The notes beneath the pieces are model-generated. The model saw only the letters and a list, made by a program, of their open reading frames with translations, was not told where the DNA came from and ran no database searches. From positions 13,785 through 77,784 of the forward strand of contig NZ_JBMPIT010000012.1 of the NCBI RefSeq assembly GCF_049341845.1: a DNA stretch of 64,000 nt, written 5' to 3'. The first letter of the stretch is position 1. Every line of letters begins with the position of its first letter. The position numbers and the translations under genes are program-made. The stretch comes from Curtobacterium guangdongense (lineage in GTDB: Bacteria > Actinomycetota > Actinomycetes > Actinomycetales > Microbacteriaceae). Positions 8,228 to 16,336 of this stretch are shown here, piece after piece.

Positions 8228-9505
8228 GTGAAGAACACACGCGCGAAGGTGCGACTCGCATCCGTGGCCGGGGTCGCCGTGATCGGCCTCGCCCTGGCCG
8301 GCTGCTCGAGCGGCAGCTCGGCCTCGGACGCCAAGGACGGGCAGGACAGCCGCGGCCCGATCACGTACGTCCAGGGCAAGGACAACTCGAACGTCGTCCG
8401 CCCCCTGATCGCCAAGTGGAACAAGGCGCACCCGGACGAGAAGGTCACGTTCAAGGAGCAGTCCGACCAGGCCGACCAGCAGCACGACGACCTCGTGCAG
8501 CACTTCCAGGCGAAGGACGACGGCTACGACGTGGTCGACGTCGACGTCGTGTGGACCGCGGAGTTCGCCGCGAAAGGCTGGCTGACGCCGCTCACGGGAT
8601 CGATGAAGGTCGACACGTCCAAGCTGCTGCCCGCGACCGTGAAGACGGCGACGTACAACGACACGCTCTACGCGGCACCGCAGACCTCGGACGGCGGCCT
8701 GCTCTACTACCGCAAGGACCTCGTGAAGACCCCGCCGACCACGTGGTCGGAGATGATGGACGACTGCCAGATCGCCAAGGACAACGGCATCGGGTGCTAC
8801 GCGGGCCAGTTCGCCAAGTACGAGGGCCTCACCGTGAACGCCTCGGAAGCAGTCAACAGCACCGGTGGCTCGATCCTCGGCAAGAGCGGGACGCCGGACG
8901 TCGACACCGCGAAGGCGAAGGCGGGCCTGGAGAACCTGGTTGCAGCGTTCAAGGACGGCAACATCCCGGCCGAGGCGATCACCTACCAGGAGGAACAGGG
9001 CCGCACGGCGTTCGAGAGCGGCAAGCTGCTCTTCCTCCGCAACTGGCCGTACGTGTACAACCTCGCCAAGACCGACGGCTCGTCGACGGTCAAGGACACC
9101 TTCGGCGTCGCTCCGCTCCCGGGTGCCGACGGCGTCGGCGCGTCGACCCTCGGCGGCCACAACGCGGCGATCAGCGCGTACTCGAAGCACAAGGCGACCG
9201 CGCACGACTTCCTCGAGTTCCTGATGTCGAGCGACACGCAGAAGTTCTTCGCGACCCAGGGCTCGCTCGCCCCGGTGATCGGTGACCTCTACACGGACTC
9301 CGAGCTGACGGCGAAGCTGCCGTACCTGCCCACCCTGCTGAAGTCGATCCAGAGCGCGGAGCCCCGCCCGGTCACGCCGTACTACCCGGCAGTGACGAAG
9401 GCGATCCAGGACAACTCCTACGCGGCGCTCAAGGGCTCGAAGAGCGTCGACGAGGCGATGAAGGACATGGAAGCCGCCCTCAAGGCGGCGACCACCAGCA
9501 ACTAG
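8228..9505 (+). CDS. Sugar ABC transporter substrate-binding lipoprotein
   Basis: Lipoprotein of 425 residues with a type II signal peptide ending in the lipobox LAGC (Cys 24), so it is anchored outside the membrane. The rest is a family 1 extracellular solute-binding protein; DVVDVDVVWTAEFAAKGWLTPL and PQTSDGGLLYYRKDL are characteristic blocks of the maltose/trehalose group. GTG at 8228 follows AGGAG. First gene of the importer operon. Its two permeases follow, but no ATPase is encoded nearby, so a shared MsiK-type ATPase elsewhere is likely. Substrate is probably an oligosaccharide such as trehalose or a maltoside, by family only. Confidence 0.9.
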   Translation: MKNTRAKVRLASVAGVAVIGLALAGCSSGSSASDAKDGQDSRGPITYVQGKDNSNVVRPLIAKWNKAHPDEKVTFKEQSDQADQQHDDLVQHFQAKDDGYDVVDVDVVWTAEFAAKGWLTPLTGSMKVDTSKLLPATVKTATYNDTLYAAPQTSDGGLLYYRKDLVKTPPTTWSEMMDDCQIAKDNGIGCYAGQFAKYEGLTVNASEAVNSTGGSILGKSGTPDVDTAKAKAGLENLVAAFKDGNIPAEAITYQEEQGRTAFESGKLLFLRNWPYVYNLAKTDGSSTVKDTFGVAPLPGADGVGASTLGGHNAAISAYSKHKATAHDFLEFLMSSDTQKFFATQGSLAPVIGDLYTDSELTAKLPYLPTLLKSIQSAEPRPVTPYYPAVTKAIQDNSYAALKGSKSVDEAMKDMEAALKAATTSN

Positions 9506-9520
9506 CGGCTCGCGCCGCAC

Positions 9521-9563
9521 CGGACTGGAGGCACGGGTCACCCGTACCCGTGCCTCCCGTCCG
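9521..9563. repeat. Intercistronic palindrome (family B) between binding protein and permease genes
   Basis: Arms of 18 bp (9521-9538 and 9546-9563; 17 of 18 paired) around a 7-base loop, with the family core GGGAGGC/GCCTCCC. It lies 15 bases after the binding-protein stop and before the ribosome site of the first permease. Such placement can act as an attenuator or protect the upstream message. Confidence 0.75.
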
Positions 9564-9601
9564 CCCCTACTTGCGTCCCGACACCGGCAAGGAGGCCGTC
9601 A

Positions 9602-10624
9602 GTGTCAGCAGCAACCGAGATCCCAGCCGCCATCCCGAACCCCCAGGGTCTGGAGCCGCCCAAGCGGCGGCGCGGCGGACTGAACGCCGAACACGGCCGA
9701 TGGGCCGTGTACCTGATCGGCCCGACGATCGTGCTCCTCGCCGTCGTCATCGGCTACCCCGTCGTCAGCGCGATCATCCAGTCGTTCCAGCTCGACGCCG
9801 GACTCGACAAGGCGACCGGCCTGTTCGTCGAGGGCGGCTTCGCGGGCGTCACGAACTACGTGCACTGGCTCGGCCAGCAGTGCGGCAACGTCACGTGCCC
9901 CCCTGGCAGCCTCGGCGCCCAGTTCTGGGTGTCGTTCGGCAACACGGTCTTCTTCACGGTCGTCACCGTGCTCGCCGAGACGCTCATCGGCGTCTGGATG
10001 GCGATCATCATGAACCGCAACTTCAAGGGCCGCGCGCTCGTCCGCGCCGCGATCCTGGTGCCGTGGGCGATCCCGACCGCCGTCACCGCGAAGCTCTGGT
10101 ACTTCATCTTCGACGCGAACGGCGTGCTCAACCACGTCATCGGTCACCAGATCCTCTGGACGAGTGGCGAGTGGGCGTCGCGGTTCGCGGTCATCATCGC
10201 CGACACCTGGAAGACGACGCCGTTCATGGCGCTGCTCATCCTCGCGGGCCTGCAGCTCATCCCGGAGGAGGTCTACGAGGCCGGGAAGATGGACGGCGCC
10301 TCGACCGTGCAGCGCTTCATGCTCATCACGCTCCCGCTCCTGAAGCCAGCGCTGATGGTCGCGATCCTGTTCCGCGTGCTCGACGCGCTGCGCATGTACG
10401 ACCTCCCGGCGATCCTCACCGGCGGCGGCGGTGGTTCCGGCAACGCCACGACGACGCTGTCGATCCTCGTCGTCGACCAGATCAGGCAGGGGTTCAACTC
10501 CGCCTCCGCGCTGTCGACGATCACCTTCCTCATCATCTTCGTCGTCGCGTTCCTGTTCGTGCGGTTCCTCGGCGCGAACGTCGTGCAGACGCAGGCAGCC
10601 CAGCAGAAGGGTGAACTCAAGTGA
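9602..10624 (+). CDS. Sugar ABC transporter permease, MalF type
   Basis: Membrane protein of 340 residues with six or more membrane helices, the first at about residues 36-57 (YLIGPTIVLLAVVIGYPVV). The EAA loop that docks on the ATPase is visible as EEVYEAGKMDGASTVQRFML. An extra periplasmic segment containing CGNVTCPPG could hold a disulfide. GTG at 9602 is preceded by AAGGAGG. Overlaps the next permease by four bases (GTGA). Pairs with it to form the transmembrane channel of the importer. Confidence 0.92.
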   Translation: MSAATEIPAAIPNPQGLEPPKRRRGGLNAEHGRWAVYLIGPTIVLLAVVIGYPVVSAIIQSFQLDAGLDKATGLFVEGGFAGVTNYVHWLGQQCGNVTCPPGSLGAQFWVSFGNTVFFTVVTVLAETLIGVWMAIIMNRNFKGRALVRAAILVPWAIPTAVTAKLWYFIFDANGVLNHVIGHQILWTSGEWASRFAVIIADTWKTTPFMALLILAGLQLIPEEVYEAGKMDGASTVQRFMLITLPLLKPALMVAILFRVLDALRMYDLPAILTGGGGGSGNATTTLSILVVDQIRQGFNSASALSTITFLIIFVVAFLFVRFLGANVVQTQAAQQKGELK

Positions 10625-11532
10625 CCCTCGCAGCAGACCGTCCCCGGTCGTCGACGCGTTCGCGCGAGCGGTCGATCGACCGCGCCGACGTCCGCGTCCA
10701 GCGGCACACCGGCCCACGGGTCCGCACCGCGATCCAGGCGATCATCATCGCGGTGTGGTGCCTCCTGCCGTTCTACTGGATGGTGGTGACGAGCTTCCGC
10801 GACGTCGGGTTCACGTTCGACGCCACCCCGTGGCCGACGCACGTGACGCTCGACAACTACGCGACGGCGTTCTCCACCGAGCTCGGCAACCACCTCGGTC
10901 GGGCGTTGCTCAACAGCCTGCTGATCGGCGGCGTCGTGACGATCATCGCGCTGCTCGTGGGCACCTCGGCGGCGTACGCGCTGGCCCGGCTGGAGTTCAA
11001 GGGCAAGTCCCTCATCGCCGGTGCGATCCTCGCGGCGTCGATGTTCCCGGGCGTCGCGCTCATCTCCCCGCTGTTCCAGCTCTTCACGGACATCGGATGG
11101 ATGGGCACGTACCAGGCGCTCATCCTGCCGAGCATCTCGTTCGTGCTGCCGCTGACCGTCTACACGCTGGCGTCGTTCTTCCGTGAGATGCCGTGGGACC
11201 TCGAGGAAGCGGCGCGCATCGACGGCTGCACCCGCGTGCAGGCGTTCCGGCGCATCATCCTGCCGCTCGCCGCACCCGCCGTGTTCACCACCGCGATCCT
11301 GGCGTTCATCTCGTCCTGGAACGAGTACCTCATCTCGTCCCAGCTGTCCTCGGACGCCACCCAGCCGGTCACCGTCGCCATCGCGTCGTTCGCCGGGACC
11401 CAGCCGCACCAGGAGCCCTACACGGCGGTGATGGCAGCGGGGACGATCGTCACGATCCCGCTCGTGATCCTCGTGCTCGTCTTCCAGCGGCGCATCGTGG
11501 CCGGCCTCACCGCCGGCGGCGTGAAGGGCTGA
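10621..11532 (+). CDS. Sugar ABC transporter permease, MalG type
   Basis: Inner-membrane permease of 303 residues with about six helices. The EAA loop reads DLEEAARIDGCTRVQAFRRI. The basic N-terminus of about 40 residues is cytoplasmic. GTG start overlaps the previous stop. Partner of the MalF-type subunit. Confidence 0.92.
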   Translation: MTLAADRPRSSTRSRERSIDRADVRVQRHTGPRVRTAIQAIIIAVWCLLPFYWMVVTSFRDVGFTFDATPWPTHVTLDNYATAFSTELGNHLGRALLNSLLIGGVVTIIALLVGTSAAYALARLEFKGKSLIAGAILAASMFPGVALISPLFQLFTDIGWMGTYQALILPSISFVLPLTVYTLASFFREMPWDLEEAARIDGCTRVQAFRRIILPLAAPAVFTTAILAFISSWNEYLISSQLSSDATQPVTVAIASFAGTQPHQEPYTAVMAAGTIVTIPLVILVLVFQRRIVAGLTAGGVKG

Positions 11533-11537
11533 TCGCC

Positions 11538-11975
11538 ATGGCGTACCGCGCACCGCGTCGACCGTCGGCACCGATCGAGGAGGCCATGGGCTTCGTCGGC
11601 TTCTTCGGGGTCGCGTTCCTCGCCGTCACCGTGTTCTGCGAGTTCACCGGGCGACCGGCACTCGGCTGGGCGCTCACGCTGTTGGCATGCGTGCTCGTCC
11701 TCGTCGTTCTCGACCGCTGGCGGGTCCGGGTGGTCCGTCGGTCGGAGGCCGCCGAGGCCCTGGCCGCCGGCCACGTCCTCCGCCAGGACGGGCACCCGGT
11801 CGGGGTGCACGTCCCCGGTGGACACGCGCCCGTCGAGACCGTCTTCCGCGACCACGTGCACATCGGGTTCGACGAGCGAGCACAGCGCCCGCATCGATCG
11901 CGAGCCGTCGCGCGGACCGGCGCCGGGCCCGTGACCCGGGATGCGGGGGACGCGACGCACGGCGCGGACGGCTGA
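11538..11975 (+). CDS. Small membrane protein of unknown function in the sugar operon
   Basis: Protein of 145 residues not recognised. ATG at 11538 follows the permease stop by five bases, with AAGG just upstream. Two adjacent membrane helices (about residues 15-34 and 42-58) are followed by a cytoplasmic tail containing HVLRQDGHPVGVHVPGGH. Codon use matches the neighbours and the operon continues into the LacI gene 21 bases later, so it is likely real. The tail could be a ligand-binding or assembly region, but nothing supports a specific role. Confidence 0.6.
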   Translation: MAYRAPRRPSAPIEEAMGFVGFFGVAFLAVTVFCEFTGRPALGWALTLLACVLVLVVLDRWRVRVVRRSEAAEALAAGHVLRQDGHPVGVHVPGGHAPVETVFRDHVHIGFDERAQRPHRSRAVARTGAGPVTRDAGDATHGADG

Positions 11976-11996
11976 CCGGCCTCCCGGCTGCGTCCG

Positions 11997-13001
11997 ATGG
12001 GGATCCAGGAGATCGCGACCGTCACCGGGCTGTCCAAGGCGACCGTGTCCCGCGCCCTGCGCGGACTCCCGACCGTGGCCGAGACCACGATCGATCAGGT
12101 GCGCCGGGTCGCCGACGAGCTCGGGTACGTCCCGAGCTCGGCGGCGGCCGGGCTCGCCACCGGGCGGCAGCGTGCCGTCGGGGTCGTCGTGCCGGTGTTC
12201 GACCGGTGGTTCTACGTCAAGGCGCTCAGCGGGGTCGACGCCGAACTGCGCCGGGCGGGGTACGACCTCGTGCTCTACAACCTCGGCGGGCCCGGGGGAG
12301 ACCGTGACCGGGCGTTCCGACGGTCGATGCTGCGGCAGCGCGTCGACGCCCTCGTGCTGCTGTCGCTCGTGCTCGACGAGACCGAGCGGAGCGAGTTGCA
12401 GGTGAGCTCGCTGCCGACCATCGTCATCGGTGGGCCGGCTCCCGGGCTCCGGAACGTCGGGATCGACGACGTCGAGGTCGCCGGCCTGGCGACGGAGCAC
12501 CTCGTCGGGCTCGGGCACCGGCGGATCGCGTACGTCGGCGGGCAGGACGAGGCGGGCATGAACGTCGCGGTGCCGTACCGGCGGCGAGACGGGTTCGTCG
12601 ACGCGATGCACGGCGCCGGACTGTCGGTGCCGCCGTCGTGGATCGCGGACGGGCGGTTCTCGTTCGCCGGTGGGGTCGACGCCGGCCTGTCGTTGCTCGG
12701 GCCGGGTGCCGATCGACCGACCGCGGTGTTCTGCGCCTCGGACGAGATGGCGCTCGGGGTGATGCTCGCCGCGGCACGGCTCGGCCTGTCGGTCCCGGAT
12801 GACGTGTCGGTGATCGGCATCGACGGGCACGAGTACGGAGCAGCGGTCGGGTTGACGACGATCACGCAGGACCCCGAGGCGCAGGGGCGTCTCGCCGCCC
12901 GCGCGGTGCTCGCCGAGGTCGACGGTGCGGCCGTCCGTCCGGTGCCACCGTCGCCGGCGTCGCTGGTGGTGCGGTCGTCCACGGCCCCGCCGCGGTCCTG
13001 A
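11997..13001 (+). CDS. LacI-family transcriptional regulator
   Basis: Repressor of 334 residues. The N-terminal helix-turn-helix and hinge are IQEIATVTGLSKATVSRAL and LGYVPSSAAAGLATG; the rest is a periplasmic-binding-protein-like sensor ending with DDVSVIGIDGHE and a dimer face. Last gene of the importer cluster, so it should sense the imported sugar or a derivative. It probably binds the palindrome at 8097-8110, which makes the cluster self-regulated. No clear ribosome site precedes ATG 11997, so expression may depend on coupling with the gene before it. Confidence 0.92.
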   Translation: MGIQEIATVTGLSKATVSRALRGLPTVAETTIDQVRRVADELGYVPSSAAAGLATGRQRAVGVVVPVFDRWFYVKALSGVDAELRRAGYDLVLYNLGGPGGDRDRAFRRSMLRQRVDALVLLSLVLDETERSELQVSSLPTIVIGGPAPGLRNVGIDDVEVAGLATEHLVGLGHRRIAYVGGQDEAGMNVAVPYRRRDGFVDAMHGAGLSVPPSWIADGRFSFAGGVDAGLSLLGPGADRPTAVFCASDEMALGVMLAAARLGLSVPDDVSVIGIDGHEYGAAVGLTTITQDPEAQGRLAARAVLAEVDGAAVRPVPPSPASLVVRSSTAPPRS

Positions 13002-13038
13002 CGTGGCGGGGTGGCCGTCTGTCCGCCGTCCCGTGCTT

Positions 13039-13100
13039 CGCGCAACGGAAAGCGGTCCGCACCACGCGAACGCGCGGTGCGGACTGCTTTCGGTTGTGCG
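13039..13100. terminator. Long imperfect inverted repeat after the LacI gene
   Basis: Two 30-base arms (13039-13068, 13071-13100) pair at 26 of 30 positions with almost no loop. It follows the end of the importer operon and precedes the promoter of the MBL gene. No T tract, as is common in high-GC genomes. Confidence 0.6.
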
Positions 13101-13131
13101 GCGGCGAACGGAACCACATCGGTGCGCCGCG

Positions 13132-13137
13132 TACGCT
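13132..13137 (+). promoter_or_regulatory. -10 box of the MBL gene, leaderless
   Basis: TACGCT ends seven bases before ATG 13145, so transcription would begin at the start codon. Confidence 0.55.
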
Positions 13138-13144
13138 CGGCCGC

Positions 13145-13774
13145 ATGGAGGTCACGAAACTCGAGCACGCCTGCCAGGTCGTCGACGTCGACGGGGCCCG
13201 GCTGGTGATCGACCCGGGGAACTTCACGCGCGACGTGGACGTCACGGGTGTCGTCGCGGTCGTGCTCACCCACGAGCACCCCGACCACGTCACGCCGGAG
13301 CAACTGTCCGGCATCCTGTCCGCGAACCCCGGCGCGGTGGTCTTCGGCCCGGCAGGGGTCGCCGCCGCGCTGCCGGAGGTCGAGGTGGACGTCGTCACGG
13401 ACGGGTCATCGCGGTCGGTCGGGCCGTTCGCGCTGACCTTCCACGGCACCCGACACAACGTCATCCACTCGTCCGTCCCGGTGATCGACAACACCGGCGT
13501 CATGGTGAACGGGCAGCTGTTCTACCCCGGCGACAGCTACACCGATCCCGGCGTCCCGGTCGAGGTCCTCGCGGCACCCGTCGGCGCCCCGTGGCTCAAG
13601 GTCGCCGAGATGATGGACTACGTCGCCGCGATCGCACCCCGACGTGCCTACCCGGTGCACGAGGCGACTCTGTCCGACATCGGCTACGGCATGCACACCG
13701 GCCGGCTCCGCGAGATGGTCGAGCCCGCCGGTTCGCTCGTCCTGTTGCAGCCGGGCGAGTCGCTCACGATCTGA
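13145..13774 (+). CDS. Metallo-beta-lactamase-fold hydrolase, UlaG-like
   Basis: Protein of 209 residues with the metal-binding motif THEHPDH (H43, H45, D47, H48), then FHGTRHNVIH, YPGDSYTDPG with the bridging aspartate, and a late VHEATLS histidine. This is the layout of the short UlaG-like metal-dependent hydrolases. No signal peptide, so cytoplasmic. It is a single-gene unit. Substrate cannot be inferred. Confidence 0.85.
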   Translation: MEVTKLEHACQVVDVDGARLVIDPGNFTRDVDVTGVVAVVLTHEHPDHVTPEQLSGILSANPGAVVFGPAGVAAALPEVEVDVVTDGSSRSVGPFALTFHGTRHNVIHSSVPVIDNTGVMVNGQLFYPGDSYTDPGVPVEVLAAPVGAPWLKVAEMMDYVAAIAPRRAYPVHEATLSDIGYGMHTGRLREMVEPAGSLVLLQPGESLTI

Positions 13775-13855
13775 GCGGGAACCGGACTGGAGGCTCGGCT
13801 CGGCCCGTGCATGCACGCTGCGGCATGACGGCACACCCGGGCGACACGCCTCGTT

Positions 13856-13884
13856 TTGGCAGGTCGGACCGCTTGTGCCATACT
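13856..13884 (+). promoter_or_regulatory. Promoter of the tRNA-Glu pair
   Basis: -35 TTGGCA (13856-13861), 17-bp spacer, -10 CATACT (13879-13884), 17 bases before the first mature tRNA base. The 81 bases before it (13775-13855) hold only one unpaired copy of the CCGGACTGGAGGC motif, at 13785. Confidence 0.75.
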
Positions 13885-13901
13885 TGTCGAGTTGTCGGAA
13901 C

Positions 13902-13977
13902 GGCCCCATCGTATAGCGGCCTAGTACGCTGCCCTCTCACGGCGGTAACGCGGGTTCGAATCCCGCTGGGGTCACCA
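13902..13977 (+). tRNA. tRNA-Glu (anticodon CTC), first copy
   Basis: Full cloverleaf: acceptor GGCCCCA pairs with TGGGGTC, anticodon loop CTCTCAC gives CTC, T arm GCGGGTTCGAATCCCGC, and CCA is encoded (13975-13977). Decodes GAG. The neighbouring copy is identical. Confidence 0.95.
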
Positions 13978-14013
13978 CAGGTGGCTTAGCCCGAGTCCGA
14001 CAACGTGTGCCGC

Positions 14014-14089
14014 GGCCCCATCGTATAGCGGCCTAGTACGCTGCCCTCTCACGGCGGTAACGCGGGTTCGAATCCCGCTGGGGTCACCA
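14014..14089 (+). tRNA. tRNA-Glu (anticodon CTC), second copy
   Basis: Identical in all 76 bases to the copy at 13902, including the encoded CCA. The 36-base spacer has no promoter signal, so both are probably processed from one transcript. Confidence 0.95.
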
Positions 14090-14091
14090 AC

Positions 14092-14130
14092 CGAAGGTCC
14101 TCGTCCACACGGACGGGGACCTTCGTCGTT
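14092..14130 (+). terminator. Intrinsic terminator after the tRNA pair
   Basis: A 15-bp stem (14092-14106 with 14111-14125, one G-U pair) closes on loop ACAC and is followed by TCGTT. It lies three bases after the second tRNA. Confidence 0.85.
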
Positions 14131-14153
14131 CCCGGCCCGGTGGTGCATGCCGG

Positions 14154-15092
14154 TCAGCCCGCGGTGGCCACCTCGCGGACGACGAAGCGGGGGATCTCCA
14201 CGGCGACGGTCGCGCGGCACGTCGAGAACGTCGGGTCCGAGTGCACGCGATCGAGCGTGACCATCACGGCTCCGGCATCCGAGTCGAGTTCGACCGACCA
14301 TCCGGCCGGGTCGTCGAGCGCCTCCGGTGCGCGCACACTGCGTGGCCGGAATGCATCGATCCGGTGGTCTCCGGAGCGTGCCACGGCTGCCGCGACGGCA
14401 GCCTGTTCGACGTGGGAGTACCGGGACCGTCCACGGAAGCCGTCCGGGAGGACGACCCCGCGCGTCGACGCCTCGGCGATCGCGACGGGATCGAGCTCGT
14501 CGACGCGTCCGTGGTTCAGGCCGTGCGGGAACAGCATCGTCGTCGCCGCGAACCGGTCACCGCCGAGGTGCGAGCACTCCCACGTCTCCTCGGGGAACGC
14601 CGCCGCCAGCCGGGCTGCGACCGACCGTCCGCGCACGGCGCAGCACTCGTCGTGCCGGCCGTGTGCGCACACCGCGAAGACGGGCCGGTCGGAGAGCGTT
14701 CCGGTCCTGCCGTCGAGCGGGAGCGACAGGAGTTCGCCCGGGCCGTCGGCCTCACCCCACCGCACGGTCGCGAGCCCGGTGTCGACGACTGCCCAGCGCC
14801 ACCGACCGGCACCACGGGAGCGGCCGGGACGGCGGATCGCGAGGATGCGCATCCCGGCACGCTGTACCCGACGGGCGAGGGCGATGCCGGTCTCGGGCGG
14901 GAGCGCTGGGGAATCGGCCCAGACGTTCCAGCCCCACGCACCCGCGACCTCGACGAGCAACCAGCGGCGCCCGGGGGACGCGGTGGCGGTGAGGTCCTCG
15001 TCGCGGGACCGGGAGCGGTCGCTGCATGCCGGCCCACCGGCCGAGCGGGGGAGTCGAGGATCGGCCGGACCCGTGCGTCGCCACTCGGTCAC
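14154..15092 (-). CDS. Sucraseferredoxin-like (Apd1-type) Fe-S protein
   Basis: Protein of 312 residues of the sucraseferredoxin family, thioredoxin-fold proteins related to yeast Apd1 that carry a [2Fe-2S] cluster. Visible family blocks are AGGPACSDRS near residue 20 (C23), FAVCAHGRHDECCAVRG (C142, C150, C151) and ECSHLGGDRFAATTMLFP (C173, H175). It is expected to move electrons. GTG at 15092 overlaps the stop of the JmjC gene (GTGA), so it is coupled to it. In this setting it could supply reducing equivalents to that oxygenase; this is inference. Third gene of the repeat-peptide operon. Confidence 0.82.
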   Translation of the reverse strand: MTEWRRTGPADPRLPRSAGGPACSDRSRSRDEDLTATASPGRRWLLVEVAGAWGWNVWADSPALPPETGIALARRVQRAGMRILAIRRPGRSRGAGRWRWAVVDTGLATVRWGEADGPGELLSLPLDGRTGTLSDRPVFAVCAHGRHDECCAVRGRSVAARLAAAFPEETWECSHLGGDRFAATTMLFPHGLNHGRVDELDPVAIAEASTRGVVLPDGFRGRSRYSHVEQAAVAAAVARSGDHRIDAFRPRSVRAPEALDDPAGWSVELDSDAGAVMVTLDRVHSDPTFSTCRATVAVEIPRFVVREVATAG

Positions 15093-16336
15093 GACGCCGG
15101 TACCAGCACGCCTTCCCGGAGGAGCCGACGGACCACGACGACGGCGTCGTCCTCGTCGAGGCCCGGCAAGGACCCGACGGCGTGCGTCCCTCCGGCGTGC
15201 AGCGCGCGCACGGCAGGACCGCACGATGCCGGCAGTCGGATCGTCGTCGTCGGCAGGACGACGGCCGCGCGCTCGACCTCGTCGCGGATCTCGGCGCGCA
15301 GTCCCTCGCGCCACCGGACCCGATCGGTGCTCGAGAGCGAGCTCAGGAGGTCGACCGTCTGCAGCGGGCGGACCGGCTCCGGCCGGGTGGAGCGTCGGAA
15401 CCGAGCACCCACGGCATGCGCGACCTCGTCGACGGCAGAGCCGACCGACGCCGACTCGAGGAACCCGATGAGGTCCTCGGCAGCGGCGCGGACGTCCGTC
15501 GCGATCTGGTCCGGCTCACCGAGGTCGACACCGAGGGGCAGCGATGCGCGGAGTCGGTCCGATCGGAGCGCACGGTTGATGAGGTCCCGCGCGAGATCGG
15601 CCCGGGTGACGGCGGGGATGCCGACCGTCAGGTGGATGGTCGTGCCGCCGAGTGCGGTCGCCGAGTGCAGCCAACCGCGAGGGAGGTAGAGCGCGTCACC
15701 CGGACGGAGCACGGTGTCGATCGCGGGTGTCCCAGCTGCCCGGGCGGCGACCTCGTCGCGTCGGTCGCTCCACGGCTCGTCGGCGAACGGGAGCTCGTGC
15801 ACGGGCTCGTGGATCACCCAGCGCTTGGCCCCGGCGATCTGCAGGACGAACACGTCGTGCACGTCGTAGTGCGGATCGAAGCCGCGCGACGATGCCGGCG
15901 TGATGTAGGCGTTGACCTGCGCGGGGTGCCCGAGCTCCGCGACGAGGTGTCGTGTGAACTCCTGGATCGGCGGCCACGTGCGGTGCAGGCCCTGCAGGAC
16001 GATGGTCGAGCCGGCCGCGAACTCGGCGAGGACCTTCTCGGAGCTGACCTGGTCGCCGACCTCGGCGCCGTAGCCGCCGGGTGCGGTGAAGGCGCTCGGC
16101 GGGAGCACGGTGCCGTCCTTCGCCATCCGGATGAACGGCGTCCGGAGTCCTCGGACCGAGAGCAGCTCGTCGGCGGCCTCGGTGGAGAACAGGTCGTCGA
16201 ACGTCGAGCCGAGGTCAGCGGCGCTGCTCAAGAGCGCGCGGTTGCCCCAGTACTCCTCGGCGAACCGGGCGACGGGGACGGCGATGCACCGCTCGAGGGC
16301 GGCCGCCGTCTCCGTCGTCTCCGGTCCTCGGCTCAC
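15089..16336 (-). CDS. JmjC/cupin_4 Fe(II), 2-oxoglutarate-dependent oxygenase
   Basis: Protein of 415 residues related to the ribosomal oxygenase group (RoxA/YcfD, NO66/MINA), which hydroxylate protein side chains. The iron triad is visible: H156 and D158 in FDPHYDVHDVF, and H224 in LYLPRGWLHSAT. K171 in AGAKRWVIH is placed to bind 2-oxoglutarate. A dimerisation and winged-helix-like C-terminal half follows. GTG at 16336 overlaps the stop of the repeat-peptide gene. The usual targets of this family are ribosomal proteins, so a housekeeping role is possible; tight coupling to the peptide suggests the peptide is its substrate. Confidence 0.85.
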   Translation of the reverse strand: MSRGPETTETAAALERCIAVPVARFAEEYWGNRALLSSAADLGSTFDDLFSTEAADELLSVRGLRTPFIRMAKDGTVLPPSAFTAPGGYGAEVGDQVSSEKVLAEFAAGSTIVLQGLHRTWPPIQEFTRHLVAELGHPAQVNAYITPASSRGFDPHYDVHDVFVLQIAGAKRWVIHEPVHELPFADEPWSDRRDEVAARAAGTPAIDTVLRPGDALYLPRGWLHSATALGGTTIHLTVGIPAVTRADLARDLINRALRSDRLRASLPLGVDLGEPDQIATDVRAAAEDLIGFLESASVGSAVDEVAHAVGARFRRSTRPEPVRPLQTVDLLSSLSSTDRVRWREGLRAEIRDEVERAAVVLPTTTIRLPASCGPAVRALHAGGTHAVGSLPGLDEDDAVVVVRRLLREGVLVPAS

